From Nectonema munidae (taxonomy: Eukaryota; Nematomorpha; Nectonematoida; Nectonematidae), in contig JAUIRK010000734.1 in assembly GCA_030549495.1 (NCBI GenBank), forward strand, positions 124,001 through 188,000: 64,000 bases of DNA. Direction: 5' to 3'. Below are positions 51,501-56,700 of the stretch, piece after piece. Positions within the stretch are counted from its first letter, which is position 1; every line of letters begins with the position of its first letter. The notes under the pieces were generated by a model that saw nothing but the letters and a program-made list of their open reading frames with translations, was not told the DNA's origin and searched no databases. Position numbers and translations under genes: made by a program.

Positions 51501-53327
51501 CTTCCATACAATTTTTACCAGAATTTTTTTGACATTTATTCATTTAATTTTCTTTTCACTACTACAAATCTGGCATGTACATTTAGAAATCTTGTTAAAG
51601 TTCCCCATCCCTCGTTTCATTTGCAAATACAACAAGGATATTTTCTATGAAGCCTGAGTTTCTGGCTTTTCAGTATTTGTTTGCAACACTTTAGTTTTCT
51701 TCAAATTTACTTCCCAAACTTTGGGCTTCAAAAACATTTTTCAAAATAAGAAAACTCGCTCGCAACTCTTCTACTGTATTTGCCAAAATAACTAAGTCAT
51801 CTGCATATAGAATACTTTTTAGCATTTCTTTTTCAACTCTTGAACTTACAGCATCAACTACGATAGCAAACGAAAGCGCAATAAAACTGATCCTTGATGA
51901 ACACCATTTATTTGGAAAAATACATTAGCACATTTTATCTCGTATGGGCAATGAGCATCTTTGTATGAATGCAATGTATACAAAGAGGTATAAATACATT
52001 GTATAGATTCAATGACAGATCGACCTACTCTATGAAAAGCTTTCTTTAGATCCACAAATCACTTGAATTAATCCTCCTCCTTATCTATGCAGCATTCTTG
52101 CATTCGACTCAAAATGAATATGACATCAATAGTGCTTTTTCCAAACATCAAACCAAAGTGTGATTTGTCAATTTTGTGCCTTTATATTTTAGAATGAGCG
52201 TACTTAACTCTCCATCTTCTGCCGACTAAAATATCGTTTGCAATCCGATAAACTGGTTCGACAACATACTCTTCATAATACCTGGAGGACAGCTTGCTTT
52301 CCCGTTTTTCATTGTTGTCAAACATATTCAATTTCTTCAACGGTCATTTCAAAAATCGCCTTTTCAACTTTTTGAGAATTAATAGAACTATTTTAGTTAT
52401 TTTCTTGATTCAAACACTTTCTAAGTGTTTTTTTCATGCTTTTCCTCTATTAATTTCATCAAAGTAACGCCTCCTAATTTTATCTTTGATAAGAGACATT
52501 TTCATTCATATCCTTGGAATACTTTTTTGCCGTTCTAAGTTAAGGAAGCGTTGACAAATGATGTCAACCAATTTTTGGTTATTTTTGCCTTATTTTTGTT
52601 CAATTTTTTACTATATCTTCTCTTATTAAATATTACCTTTTGTGAAATTTGTGATGAAAATTATGAATGTTATGAATGATAATTACTAATTTTACCTGAA
52701 ATAACCATTGAAAATATAAAAATTTTTGGTTTTCTAAAGACAGTTTTACACAAAATAAATTTTAGACGCTTTATTGACTAAAAAATATTTTGATTAACTT
52801 TATTGACCTAAAAAAATTCAAAAAACAGAAGAAAATATAGTTCAAACTAAAATTTGTTTACAGTGACTTTTTGTCCTTTTTATTGTTCGCACTGGTTAAA
52901 TATTATTCGTGTGATGTTGATTTAAAAACTTGAGAAATTTGTGGGGCTTAGTAGAGTAATGAGGAAAAATAGTTTTACTGTGTGGCATTTCTTGGTATGC
53001 ATCGGAGGAGTACTTTCTGGGCGGCAGGCTGTGGTAGTTCAAGGGGATTTCTCTTTGTACGTACATGTCGACGGGGTTTGTGGCCTTTTTGAATGATAAG
53101 GCCCCTTTCTTCGAGTGCTGGTAGAGGCGTGGGGCTGGATGCTTGTGAGCGGGGTACCTCTGTGCTTCATGGCTTAAGGGCGGACTTTGTGTGAGCTGGT
53201 GGTGCATGTTGGAAGGCTCTTGTGGCACATATGTGTTGAAGTAAGGGCTAACAGCGCTTCCTCCGGGTCTGCTCTCTGGCAAGGAATTTTGATCGCAATT
53301 GCGTAGTTTCGTTAAAAGCACGATGAT
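24257..53327 (-). CDS. ZP-domain (zona pellucida) transmembrane protein, eight visible coding exons
   Basis: A secreted/membrane matrix protein of the arthropod ZP family; members polymerise through the ZP module at apical surfaces and in cuticle. Spliced exons: 53,327-52,979; 46,515-45,946; 43,258-43,068; 38,993-38,833; 37,017-36,863; 35,178-34,937; 25,181-24,920; 24,555-24,257. All junction phases match and the sum is 2,229 nt, 742 residues plus stop. Residues 1-306 are disordered, Pro/His-rich then acidic. ZP-N spans about 308-410 (C312, C344, C363, C407); the following linker and ZP-C reach about 560 (C485, C504, C545, C550, C554, C559). An RKRR furin-type site is at 570-573, a transmembrane helix at 665-688, and a cytoplasmic tail of about 54 residues follows. 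The first acceptor, start codon and signal peptide are not identified. Introns hold many transposons. Closest named arthropod relative not determined. Confidence 0.85.
24920..25181 (-). CDS. ZP gene exon with furin-type cleavage site
   Basis: Acceptor TTACCTTTTAG, donor AGAA|GTAAGA. Starts in phase 0, giving CQV|PSCSIGYPSKKKG, followed by RKRRS, a consensus furin site at the expected place after ZP-C. The rest is Ser/Asn-rich, consistent with a linker between the cleavage site and the membrane anchor. Confidence 0.85.
26150..29270 (-). mobile_element. CR1-like LINE, interrupted by a hAT at 27,177-28,392
   Basis: Minus-strand reading in order: INWEKLECLNLENIYSYF and VPVKIPKRSTK near 29.2-29.1 kb (linker before RT); SNKLKSAIKKSKSEYEH near 28.95 kb; KLAYVLYKAMATLFNN and SLNQGYLPED near 28.6 kb; KGN. 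After the hAT comes VIYLDFRKAFDTVSHTKLTT (RT box with FRKAFD) near 27.14-27.08 kb, then IRSGIPQGSVLGPILFNIFV near 26.95 kb. The YADD box is degenerate (LLADE). GVIFD and LLFKILFRPILEDGN follow near 26.67-26.5 kb, and RRRQAITMIFNIMKTY near 26.36 kb. Multiple stops and frame changes. Boundaries are approximate; the 5' endonuclease was not found. Confidence 0.75.
27169..28400. mobile_element. Non-autonomous hAT with 8-bp target duplication CTGACATC
   Basis: Element body 27,177-28,392 (1,216 bp), flanked by CTGACATC at 27,169-27,176 and 28,393-28,400. The left end CAGGGCCGTAGCGAG is hAT-like; the right end appears to lack the last dozen bases of the terminal repeat (GGGGCAC subterminal motifs are present on both sides). 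Removing the element and one duplication leaves the LINE frame open across the join (LLEFPNDVSQSLEHKR). An inverted hAT-like terminus AATCCGCCACTG at 27,650-27,661 suggests a further small insertion or an internal rearrangement. No transposase gene. Confidence 0.75.
30047..30130. repeat. About 22-bp minisatellite, four copies
   Basis: Direct repeats of a unit close to AAAAGACAAAATAGAAATGC, four consecutive copies with a few substitutions. Purine-rich and non-coding. Confidence 0.85.
30769..31041 (+). CDS. Unrecognised 90-codon open frame, weak support
   Basis: ATG-initiated frame of 90 residues with Lys/Glu/Ser-rich composition, including VSKDSLKEVKESTSKILSNI. No domain, signal peptide or membrane segment. 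It lies on the plus strand inside the long ZP-gene intron, about 400 bases before the LINE whose endonuclease starts near 31.44 kb, so it could be a remnant of that LINE's ORF1. It could equally be chance in AT-rich DNA; I give no function. Confidence 0.2.
   Translation: MLKLLRLVPIVKKRTLFLRPIINEVSKDSLKEVKESTSKILSNIKVKNENIIKIDFPSSVNLDKVPEKRGVNGILKNNYAPIKLEPILPK
31255..31438. repeat. About 75-bp tandem repeat, two and a half copies
   Basis: Units begin GACATTTAGCTTGACACTAA (31,255), GACATACGATTGTCACTAAG (31,328) and GACATTTTGTTTAACACTAA (31,403). They share ACTAAGA(C/T)AC, CCAATAGTATAT and TTAAAATGATT-like blocks. The units have diverged moderately. It sits directly upstream of the plus-strand LINE and might belong to its 5' region. 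Confidence 0.75.
31440..34500 (+). mobile_element. CR1/Jockey-group LINE with endonuclease, interrupted by a hAT
   Basis: Plus-strand AP-type endonuclease: LLLHNIYRPPS near 31.65 kb and ILLGDFNVNLFD near 31.75 kb (GDFN box), then PTFISDHSTILLSI near 31.95 kb (SDH box). The linker follows, with NCWMTQEIGFFIKKRDKLHKK near 32.2-32.27 kb, up to SKLFENVNSPKVI near 32.38 kb. After the ZBED-like hAT (32.43-34.15 kb) the RT N-part resumes: FNSSIEFSIFPTSLKIGKII and PIIKKGDRLLVE, then STLSKIFEK near 34.3 kb, fading by about 34.5 kb. About 90 residues expected between the flanks are missing, so insertion was accompanied by deletion. Broken by several stops; the catalytic RT boxes are absent. Confidence 0.7.
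32430..34151 (+). mobile_element. ZBED5-like hAT transposase remnant with right TIR
   Basis: Coding order matches ZBED5/FAM200/SCAND3-type hATs. KSKHELKRQKLDATG and AYLVARKKKAHTITDLILP run to IEEIKASPTFAIQVD (32,430-32,757), just before the DESTD catalytic region, which reads here as STGVA. EVEMFLDIQKKYDMLKILKS and YLAYLVGMFEILSQHNLRLQ, then HAFLAKLELYKKRL, lie at 32,960-33,181. DDEFGRYFPDL is near 33.29 kb. An AT-rich 3' region ends in GTTTGGGACTCACTG at 34,151, a CAGTG-type hAT terminus. The region between the two halves is deleted and several stops occur. The left terminus was not found. It lies inside a LINE. Confidence 0.7.
34937..35178 (-). CDS. ZP gene exon: ZP-C core
   Basis: Acceptor CATTTTCAG, donor CAAGTT|GTAAGA. 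Encodes HAFNCFAHDG, LLLDSLGCPL, then HGEILVYAHFKVFKFPD and NVYFECSIKYCLQRCQV. The F(K/Q)AFKFPDS...V.F.C...(V/I)..C motif is the hallmark of the ZP-C half in arthropod and nematode cuticular ZP proteins. Five conserved cysteines fall here, with the next in the following exon. Confidence 0.9.
35596..35732. mobile_element. 129-bp TTAA-flanked piggyBac-like MITE, copy 2
   Basis: Body 35,600-35,728 with TTAA at 35,596-35,599 and 35,729-35,732. Termini CCCATTTAAGACC and GGTCGTAAATGGG are inverted repeats with one mismatch. Same length as the copy at 3,008-3,136 and about 96 percent identical. It lies in the intron between the ZP-C exon and the 36.9-kb exon. No coding capacity, so it depends on a transposase encoded elsewhere. 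Confidence 0.85.
36863..37017 (-). CDS. ZP gene exon: linker into ZP-C
   Basis: Acceptor AAATACTTTAG, donor AAAGCTC|GTAAGT. Enters with one base and leaves with one base, matching both neighbours. Encodes DLGTLGVQQSKMDLPPAYMV, then VAGKNPQAHPARILPLGQ and ATIVIRLQDKA, which resembles the inter-domain linker and first strand of ZP-C. Confidence 0.85.
37717..37860 (+). repeat. tRNA-derived SINE-like repeat, copy 2
   Basis: Begins GTGAGTAAGGTTGGTCAGA, includes the B-box-like GGGTTCGATCCC about 35 bases on, and ends near CCACGGTACGTCTCCC. About 80 percent identical by eye to the reverse complement of 143-277. It lies in an intron of the ZP gene, on the opposite strand. Confidence 0.6.
38340..38657 (+). 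repeat. Unclassified interspersed repeat ending in (GAT)n
   Basis: A roughly 310-bp block of higher GC than its surroundings with a sharp end in TTTGATGATGATGATAGG. A short trinucleotide tail of this kind is typical of RTE-type LINE 3' ends and their SINE partners; the RTE LINE at 50.9 kb ends in the same (GAT)n. No convincing coding region. Confidence 0.45.
38833..38993 (-). CDS. ZP gene exon: second half of ZP-N
   Basis: Acceptor ATTCCAACAG, donor GTCAA|GTAAGT. Encodes SWDLTDSATTFQVDILVVKN, then HLGIVTSADNAFRATC and GTPNLRSAISVK. It supplies the fourth ZP-N cysteine (C407) in the usual D.AFR..C context. Confidence 0.85.
39278..39420 (+). repeat. SINE-like repeat, copy 3 (5'-truncated)
   Basis: Shares GTTGGGTTCGATC..GCATCAA and the following ATAGTTCGAT(T/A)CAAG with copies 1 and 2, but the A-box end is degraded. 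Directly preceded by a GTCGATATCGACC palindrome-containing segment (39,235-39,270) that recurs at 49.1 kb. Confidence 0.5.
41480..42060 (+). mobile_element. Possible LINE 3'-terminal remnant, strongly decayed
   Basis: Shifting frames give YTSEVWG near 41.57 kb, then ISRINHLDRAANNLRLEQIC, VWDRRFQKGVF near 41.73 kb and a YKFFLKSTQVIM-like piece. This resembles the RT C-terminal arm of CR1/Jockey LINEs (trRNA-contact region with L..RR...L). No RT core is present and the frame changes repeatedly. Confidence is low. Confidence 0.35.
42061..43067. other. Unrecognised sequence with a short tandem repeat
   Basis: Two overlapping plus-strand frames at 42,066-42,359 are Lys/Arg-rich and unrecognised. 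At about 42,626-42,674 the unit GCGAATTAGAAATAGAAAA occurs three times with small changes. Intronic to the ZP gene. Confidence 0.35.
43068..43258 (-). CDS. ZP gene exon: first half of ZP-N
   Basis: Acceptor TCAATTAAG, donor TTCAGGA|GTAAGA. Encodes NVGVKCNLVRNEMIFMVQFD, then FHGIIYSKGYSKSSHC and NNIQLILPLSGCG. The pattern (V/L)KC...M.(V/F).F...F.G.(V/I)Y.KG....C...........(L/V)PL..CG is diagnostic for the start of a ZP module. The split Asn codon (A + AT) matches the phase of the upstream exon. Confidence 0.9.
44384..44592. mobile_element. 193-bp hAT MITE with perfect 8-bp target duplication
   Basis: Body 44,392-44,584, ends CAGCGTTTTTCAAACTGTGG and AGTTTGAAAAACGCTG, flanked on both sides by GTTTAGAC (44,384-44,391 and 44,585-44,592). 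Inverted termini of about 17 bp plus an 8-bp duplication define hAT. Inside are GGGTCGCG- and GGGTCGCA-type motifs common to this MITE group. Just to the left, GGTTGAGAACCAATG (44,369-44,383) looks like the end of another hAT-like element. Confidence 0.9.
44593..45945. other. Intron sequence with degenerate TCCGA-rich segments
   Basis: 44,860-44,950 and 45,418-45,500 contain scattered GGAGTC/GATTCC-type motifs (for example TCCGATTCCAATTCCC). A TAGTGTTTCTCAAGCTTTTC stretch at 45,236-45,255 resembles a hAT terminus without a partner. Nothing coding. Confidence 0.4.
45946..46515 (-). CDS. ZP gene exon: acidic/disordered N-terminal region
   Basis: Acceptor CATGTTTCAG, donor TATCCAA|GTAAAT. 570 nt entered in phase 1 and left in phase 1. 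Encodes SDYPANKAYAKQFNYNPKMK, a Gln/Asn/Ser/Asp/Glu-rich low-complexity middle, and MNLAYGQVKKSHTLKYP. No domain, no cysteine, no membrane segment; it precedes the ZP module. GC content is clearly above the flanking introns, supporting coding status. Confidence 0.8.
46705..47155. repeat. Paired arrays of degenerate CGCCCGAAA repeats
   Basis: 46,713-46,795 and 47,066-47,145 each hold four to six copies of a roughly 16-bp unit near AAAACGCCCGAAAATC (variants CGTCCGAAA, CTCCCGAAA), both in the same orientation and separated by about 270 bp of AT-rich DNA. Such CG-rich units stand out in this genome and resemble subterminal repeats of a DNA transposon. The arrays lie directly before the possible MULE fragment. 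Confidence 0.75.
47490..48490 (+). mobile_element. Possible MULE (Mutator-like) transposase fragment
   Basis: A plus-strand frame at 47,564-47,755 reads NRKRQGFQPKHPDNVNFVLQ, then LPENNLIYDIKHENCRHVLF and ATDIPLTVLAKANIW. FLYWCH/MULE proteins have R.LIF(A/G)T...L..L..A..W(F/Y).DGTF(K) at this place, the entry to the first catalytic Asp; here the sequence is lost right after the Trp. At about 48,415-48,480 another frame gives AFQNNFPNVQTFGNAKPMAV then WRKVGL, similar to the later FP...GC.FHF.Q..WRK block. Stops and deletions separate the two. Confidence 0.4.
48491..50904. other. AT-rich intron sequence, no gene recognised
   Basis: A minus-strand 63-codon frame at 48,623-48,814 (WFHRDMKEMEIRYRGRG...) is not recognised. 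A TCGACCCCTAGGGATCGATA segment at 49,119-49,138 shares its motif with 39.24 kb. 49.2-50.9 kb is monotonously AT-rich with no structure found. Confidence 0.4.
50905..52310 (-). mobile_element. RTE-like LINE RT with (GAT)n tail, decayed
   Basis: On the minus strand: SHFGLMFGKSTIDVIFILSR then MQECCIDKEED near 52.18-52.07 kb; VDLKKAFHRVGRSVIESI near 52.05-52.0 kb (DLKKAFDRV box); INGVHQGSVL near 51.9 kb; ILYADDLVILANTVEELRAS near 51.82-51.76 kb (catalytic YADD); YKACIRTVIVYCS near 51.31 kb; RKSYANNDLWSKISMKINTD and LGLEKGIVHFVTK to 51.1 kb; KEIGSIRMEDMVGRGGDEFY near 51.0 kb. It ends in five GAT repeats at 50,910-50,926, the kind of tail RTE-clade elements use. Stops and frame changes throughout; the endonuclease is missing. 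Confidence 0.75.
52311..52978. other. Intron sequence, no gene recognised
   Basis: Possible upstream RT sequence of the RTE LINE up to about 52.5 kb, too degraded to place. Nothing else recognised before the exon donor at 52,978. Confidence 0.35.
52979..53327 (-). CDS. ZP gene first visible coding exon, Pro/His-rich
   Basis: Encodes SLPESRPGGSAVSPYFNTYV, then Pro/Gln/His-rich sequence and REIPLNYHSLPPRKYSSDAY then QEMPH, leaving in phase 1 at CCACACA|GTAAAA, which joins exactly to the 46.5-kb exon (split Ser codon). The acceptor is uncertain: TATTTATAG at 53,328 (giving IIVLLTKLRNC first) or CCTTGCCAG at 53,276. If no splicing occurred the frame would run to a stop at 52,896. No ATG with a signal peptide is seen in this exon, so at least one more 5' exon is expected. 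Confidence 0.65.
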
Positions 53328-53630
53328 CTATAAATAATAGCTGAATCTGATAGGCCAAAATATGAACCCTGTATGTTATTTTGAAGGGAAAATTAACTCA
53401 AAATGGGTTGAGAAAAATGAAATATCGTTGATAACAATTACTCCTATACATTCTTTAGGTTTCTAGAAGTATATGGAAACAACATCGAAGACTGAGAAAA
53501 ATGTGTGGTAATACTTGTTAACATTGAATAGCAAAGGTTCATTTTATTTGAAGGTTAGTAAATCCTTCCATAAGAGGTTTCAAGAAAAAATGTTCAACTT
53601 TTTCTGTCGTCATTTCTATCTATAAATTTC

Positions 53631-53794
53631 GATATAACTAGAAATTGTAAGTTCTCTTGTATTTTGATCATCATCACTGAGCGTACTCTAAGTGGAACTG
53701 ATGAGGCTTCAATAGCCGAAAGCGGTCTTTCACACAGTGCACGCTTAGTGATGATGATCAAAATGCAAGGGAACTTACAATTTCTAGTTATATC
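53631..53794 (+). ncRNA. Type I hammerhead ribozyme in a 54-bp-armed inverted repeat
   Basis: Core in order: stem I strand GTGGAA (53,692-53,697); CTGATGA (53,698-53,704); stem II GGC-TTCAATA-GCC (53,705-53,717); GAAA (53,718-53,721); GCG; cleavage triplet GTC (ending 53,727); stem I return strand TTTCAC (53,728-53,733), which pairs fully with GTGGAA. A 7 x 7 internal loop (53,685-53,691 / 53,734-53,740) separates this from an outer stem of 54 bp (53,631-53,684 with 53,741-53,794). Its only three differences all leave G-U pairs. Stem III is minimal, as in Penelope-like and retrozyme hammerheads, and its first pair is G·G here, so the present copy may be slow or inactive. Confidence 0.7.
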
Positions 53795-56700
53795 TAATAA
53801 TCTTGTATGCACAATTATAATAAGTATATAAATTTCGAATTAATTAGAACGAAAAAAACGCTTTTCAATGTTTTAAAACGGTTACATTAGTGACTTCAAA
53901 ACGATGACTAATTTTACGTAATGTTTACAGTGCAGGGGTGTCAAACTAATTTAGGCCTTAAATCTATAAATATGGAGTTTTTGCTCATCAAAAGTTAGCA
54001 TAAGTAAATTTTGAGCGTTTTTTTGATTTAGTATTTTAAACATAACATATTGAATCCAAACTCATTATGCAAAAAAGAACATAATGTTGAGACAGGGCGT
54101 ATCTTTCGCATCCTGCTTCATATTTTTATGCTTTTTTTGTGTGAATTTGCGTATTTCAGGTAAAACATACTTTGTCAGAACACGAAGTTCAAGGTATTGA
54201 ATGAAAAGGATCTTCTCAAACTTCAATTATGTCATTCATTTGACTTGCTTCTTTTCTGAGACTCAAGGGGATCACTCCTTGTGTTGAATTGATTGTGAAT
54301 AAAAATTGAAAAACTTATTTATCATCTATATTTTTTACGTTCAAAACGCATTCATTTAACAAATTCCACATCCTAATTTTGTCATCATTATTGGTAAAAT
54401 ATTATAGTATTTTTACAAAATTTAACTGCCTATATTTACAAATTTAGGGAAATCATTTAAAATTATTCTGAATGCATGGTAATCTAAAGTGATGTTGTTT
54501 TTTCACAATACTTGAAAACTTTGTAGACAAAAATACAAAATAAGTTTTTATCATATGCTCGATGAACATTTAAGTTTATTCTAGGCTTTCTGAACCTTTT
54601 AGTTTTGCGTAACCTTGAAAATAAATTACGTGATTGAAGGAAGACCCGTATCACACCAATAATTATATCCGATCTATTCGTGCATGAGAAAATATAATAG
54701 AGGTTACATTACTTAATTATTTGATTGTAAGTCTTTTTGTCAGTTGCTATTATTTTACCTAGCCTGGAAGTATTTATTTTTTAATGGAACTTTGTATTTT
54801 TGAACGATGTTTTAATTTATTAATTACATCGGTTATTGTCACTGAAGCACAACATCAGACTTGGTTCATCTCAAAACAAGAGGTCATCGAACTTCAATAA
54901 CCAAAAAAATTGAAAGGGGATACTTTTTCGAGCTAAAACCTTTGAAAATTTTCGAAACTCCACATGAAGATATTTAATCCAAACCAAAATTAATTTTTAG
55001 GTGTCTTAGATCAAAATCTAGTAAAGGTATGTCATTTTTGACATATGATTTTAAATAGAACCTCGAAAAAATCCTTCTTTATTATACCAAACTCTAATCT
55101 GCGAAATTTTTAAGGTTATTTTTAAAAATTAAGTGTCAAAATTGTCATGCCTTGTTTCAATTTTTTCCTATGTGTATGTATATAGAATGATACCCCAATA
55201 ATTCTGACCACGATAAACAAGGAAACAATCATGAACATTATGGGATGCATTATAAAATTATGTACAGATGAAAATTCACAAACCAAAAATGATATAAAAA
55301 ATTACAAGGATTTTATTTAAAATTTTTTCAAAAATTAAACATTACACAGTCTGTTTTTGAGTAATCGAGTACGCTGAATTATAATTATGGGCAAATTATT
55401 CCATTTTAAAATAAAATATTCAACACAAGTAACAATTTTAGACCACTTAATATCATGCAATTCTGTATCAAATGGTCAAAGGTCACATTTTCAACTAACA
55501 AATGTCTAAGGCCAAAATGGCGACAAATTGCCTGTCGACAAAATTTGGAATGAAAAAATGATTAAAATACATCACACCCCATGCGTCTTTTGACATTTAG
55601 GCCGCACCCCTTATTTTACGCAAAGGATCGATTTATATACGAACTTATTAAGTCGAAAAATTGAAATCGCCTAAAATTTTCAAGGAACGGAATAGCCGGT
55701 TTATCTGTGGTGGGACATCTGTGTTTAAATTATTAAGTGCATTTCCTGTCTTTGCTGATTAAAATTTGGATGCACGCGATTTTACTGCGGATTCCATTTT
55801 TTAAACGAACGCATATTAGCGTAAATCGAGTAAAGCCGTGAATACTACTGTGCCTGTAAATTGTAGTTTGTTTTTACGGTTTAGTTAGATTTGTTTACTA
55901 AAAGAAAGCCTGCATACTACTTAGATAGACAGTAAATAATTATAATAAAGATAGTTAGCCAGAAATTTATTTAACATTTACTTATAATAAAGTGCTTGCT
56001 TTATTAGATTGTGTGGAAGAGGAAAATGGCAAGGGTAGAAGACTTATTCCTCAATGTGAACCCAATCTCCACCTTTTTTGTGTTCTACGTCTATTTTTTT
56101 CGCAATAAAATCGTGATCATTGGTATCTGATTTCCATGAAGTAGCTCCTATTTTTATATATTTTTTCGCAAAGCTACGCAAAAGCAATGAAGTCTCTTTC
56201 CTATAGCATCCGTTTAAAACATGTTCATAATAGGTCTATTAAATTTCAATATGAAAACAAAGTGACTAACTTTTATTTTCAAGAAATACGTGCATTTACC
56301 AAGAAAATATTGGAAGAATAGGGATAAACAATCCAAAGCACCCAAATAACAACCATAAGCTTATAGTGAACAACAAATGTTATGGACACTTTTATATGTT
56401 AAAATACAATGAGGGAAAGTAGAGTTTATAAAATAGCAAGTTCCCTATTTTAACTACTAGTTTCAACTGCACGATTAATTCTTCTCCGAATGGGGGAAAC
56501 GTGGAAAATGCTTCCACACGCCGAACGGTGAGAATGTCTCCCTAGGAGAGCCGAGAATTCCGTCTTCCCCGGACGACTCTAGTTTTTTGGTCAATCAAAA
56601 TTCAAAAGAAATTTGTTACAATTTTTAAACAATAAGGAGAATGAAAAGTTACCTTACTTTATATGAAAAATGAAATCGAACTTACCACAAAAGGAATTAT

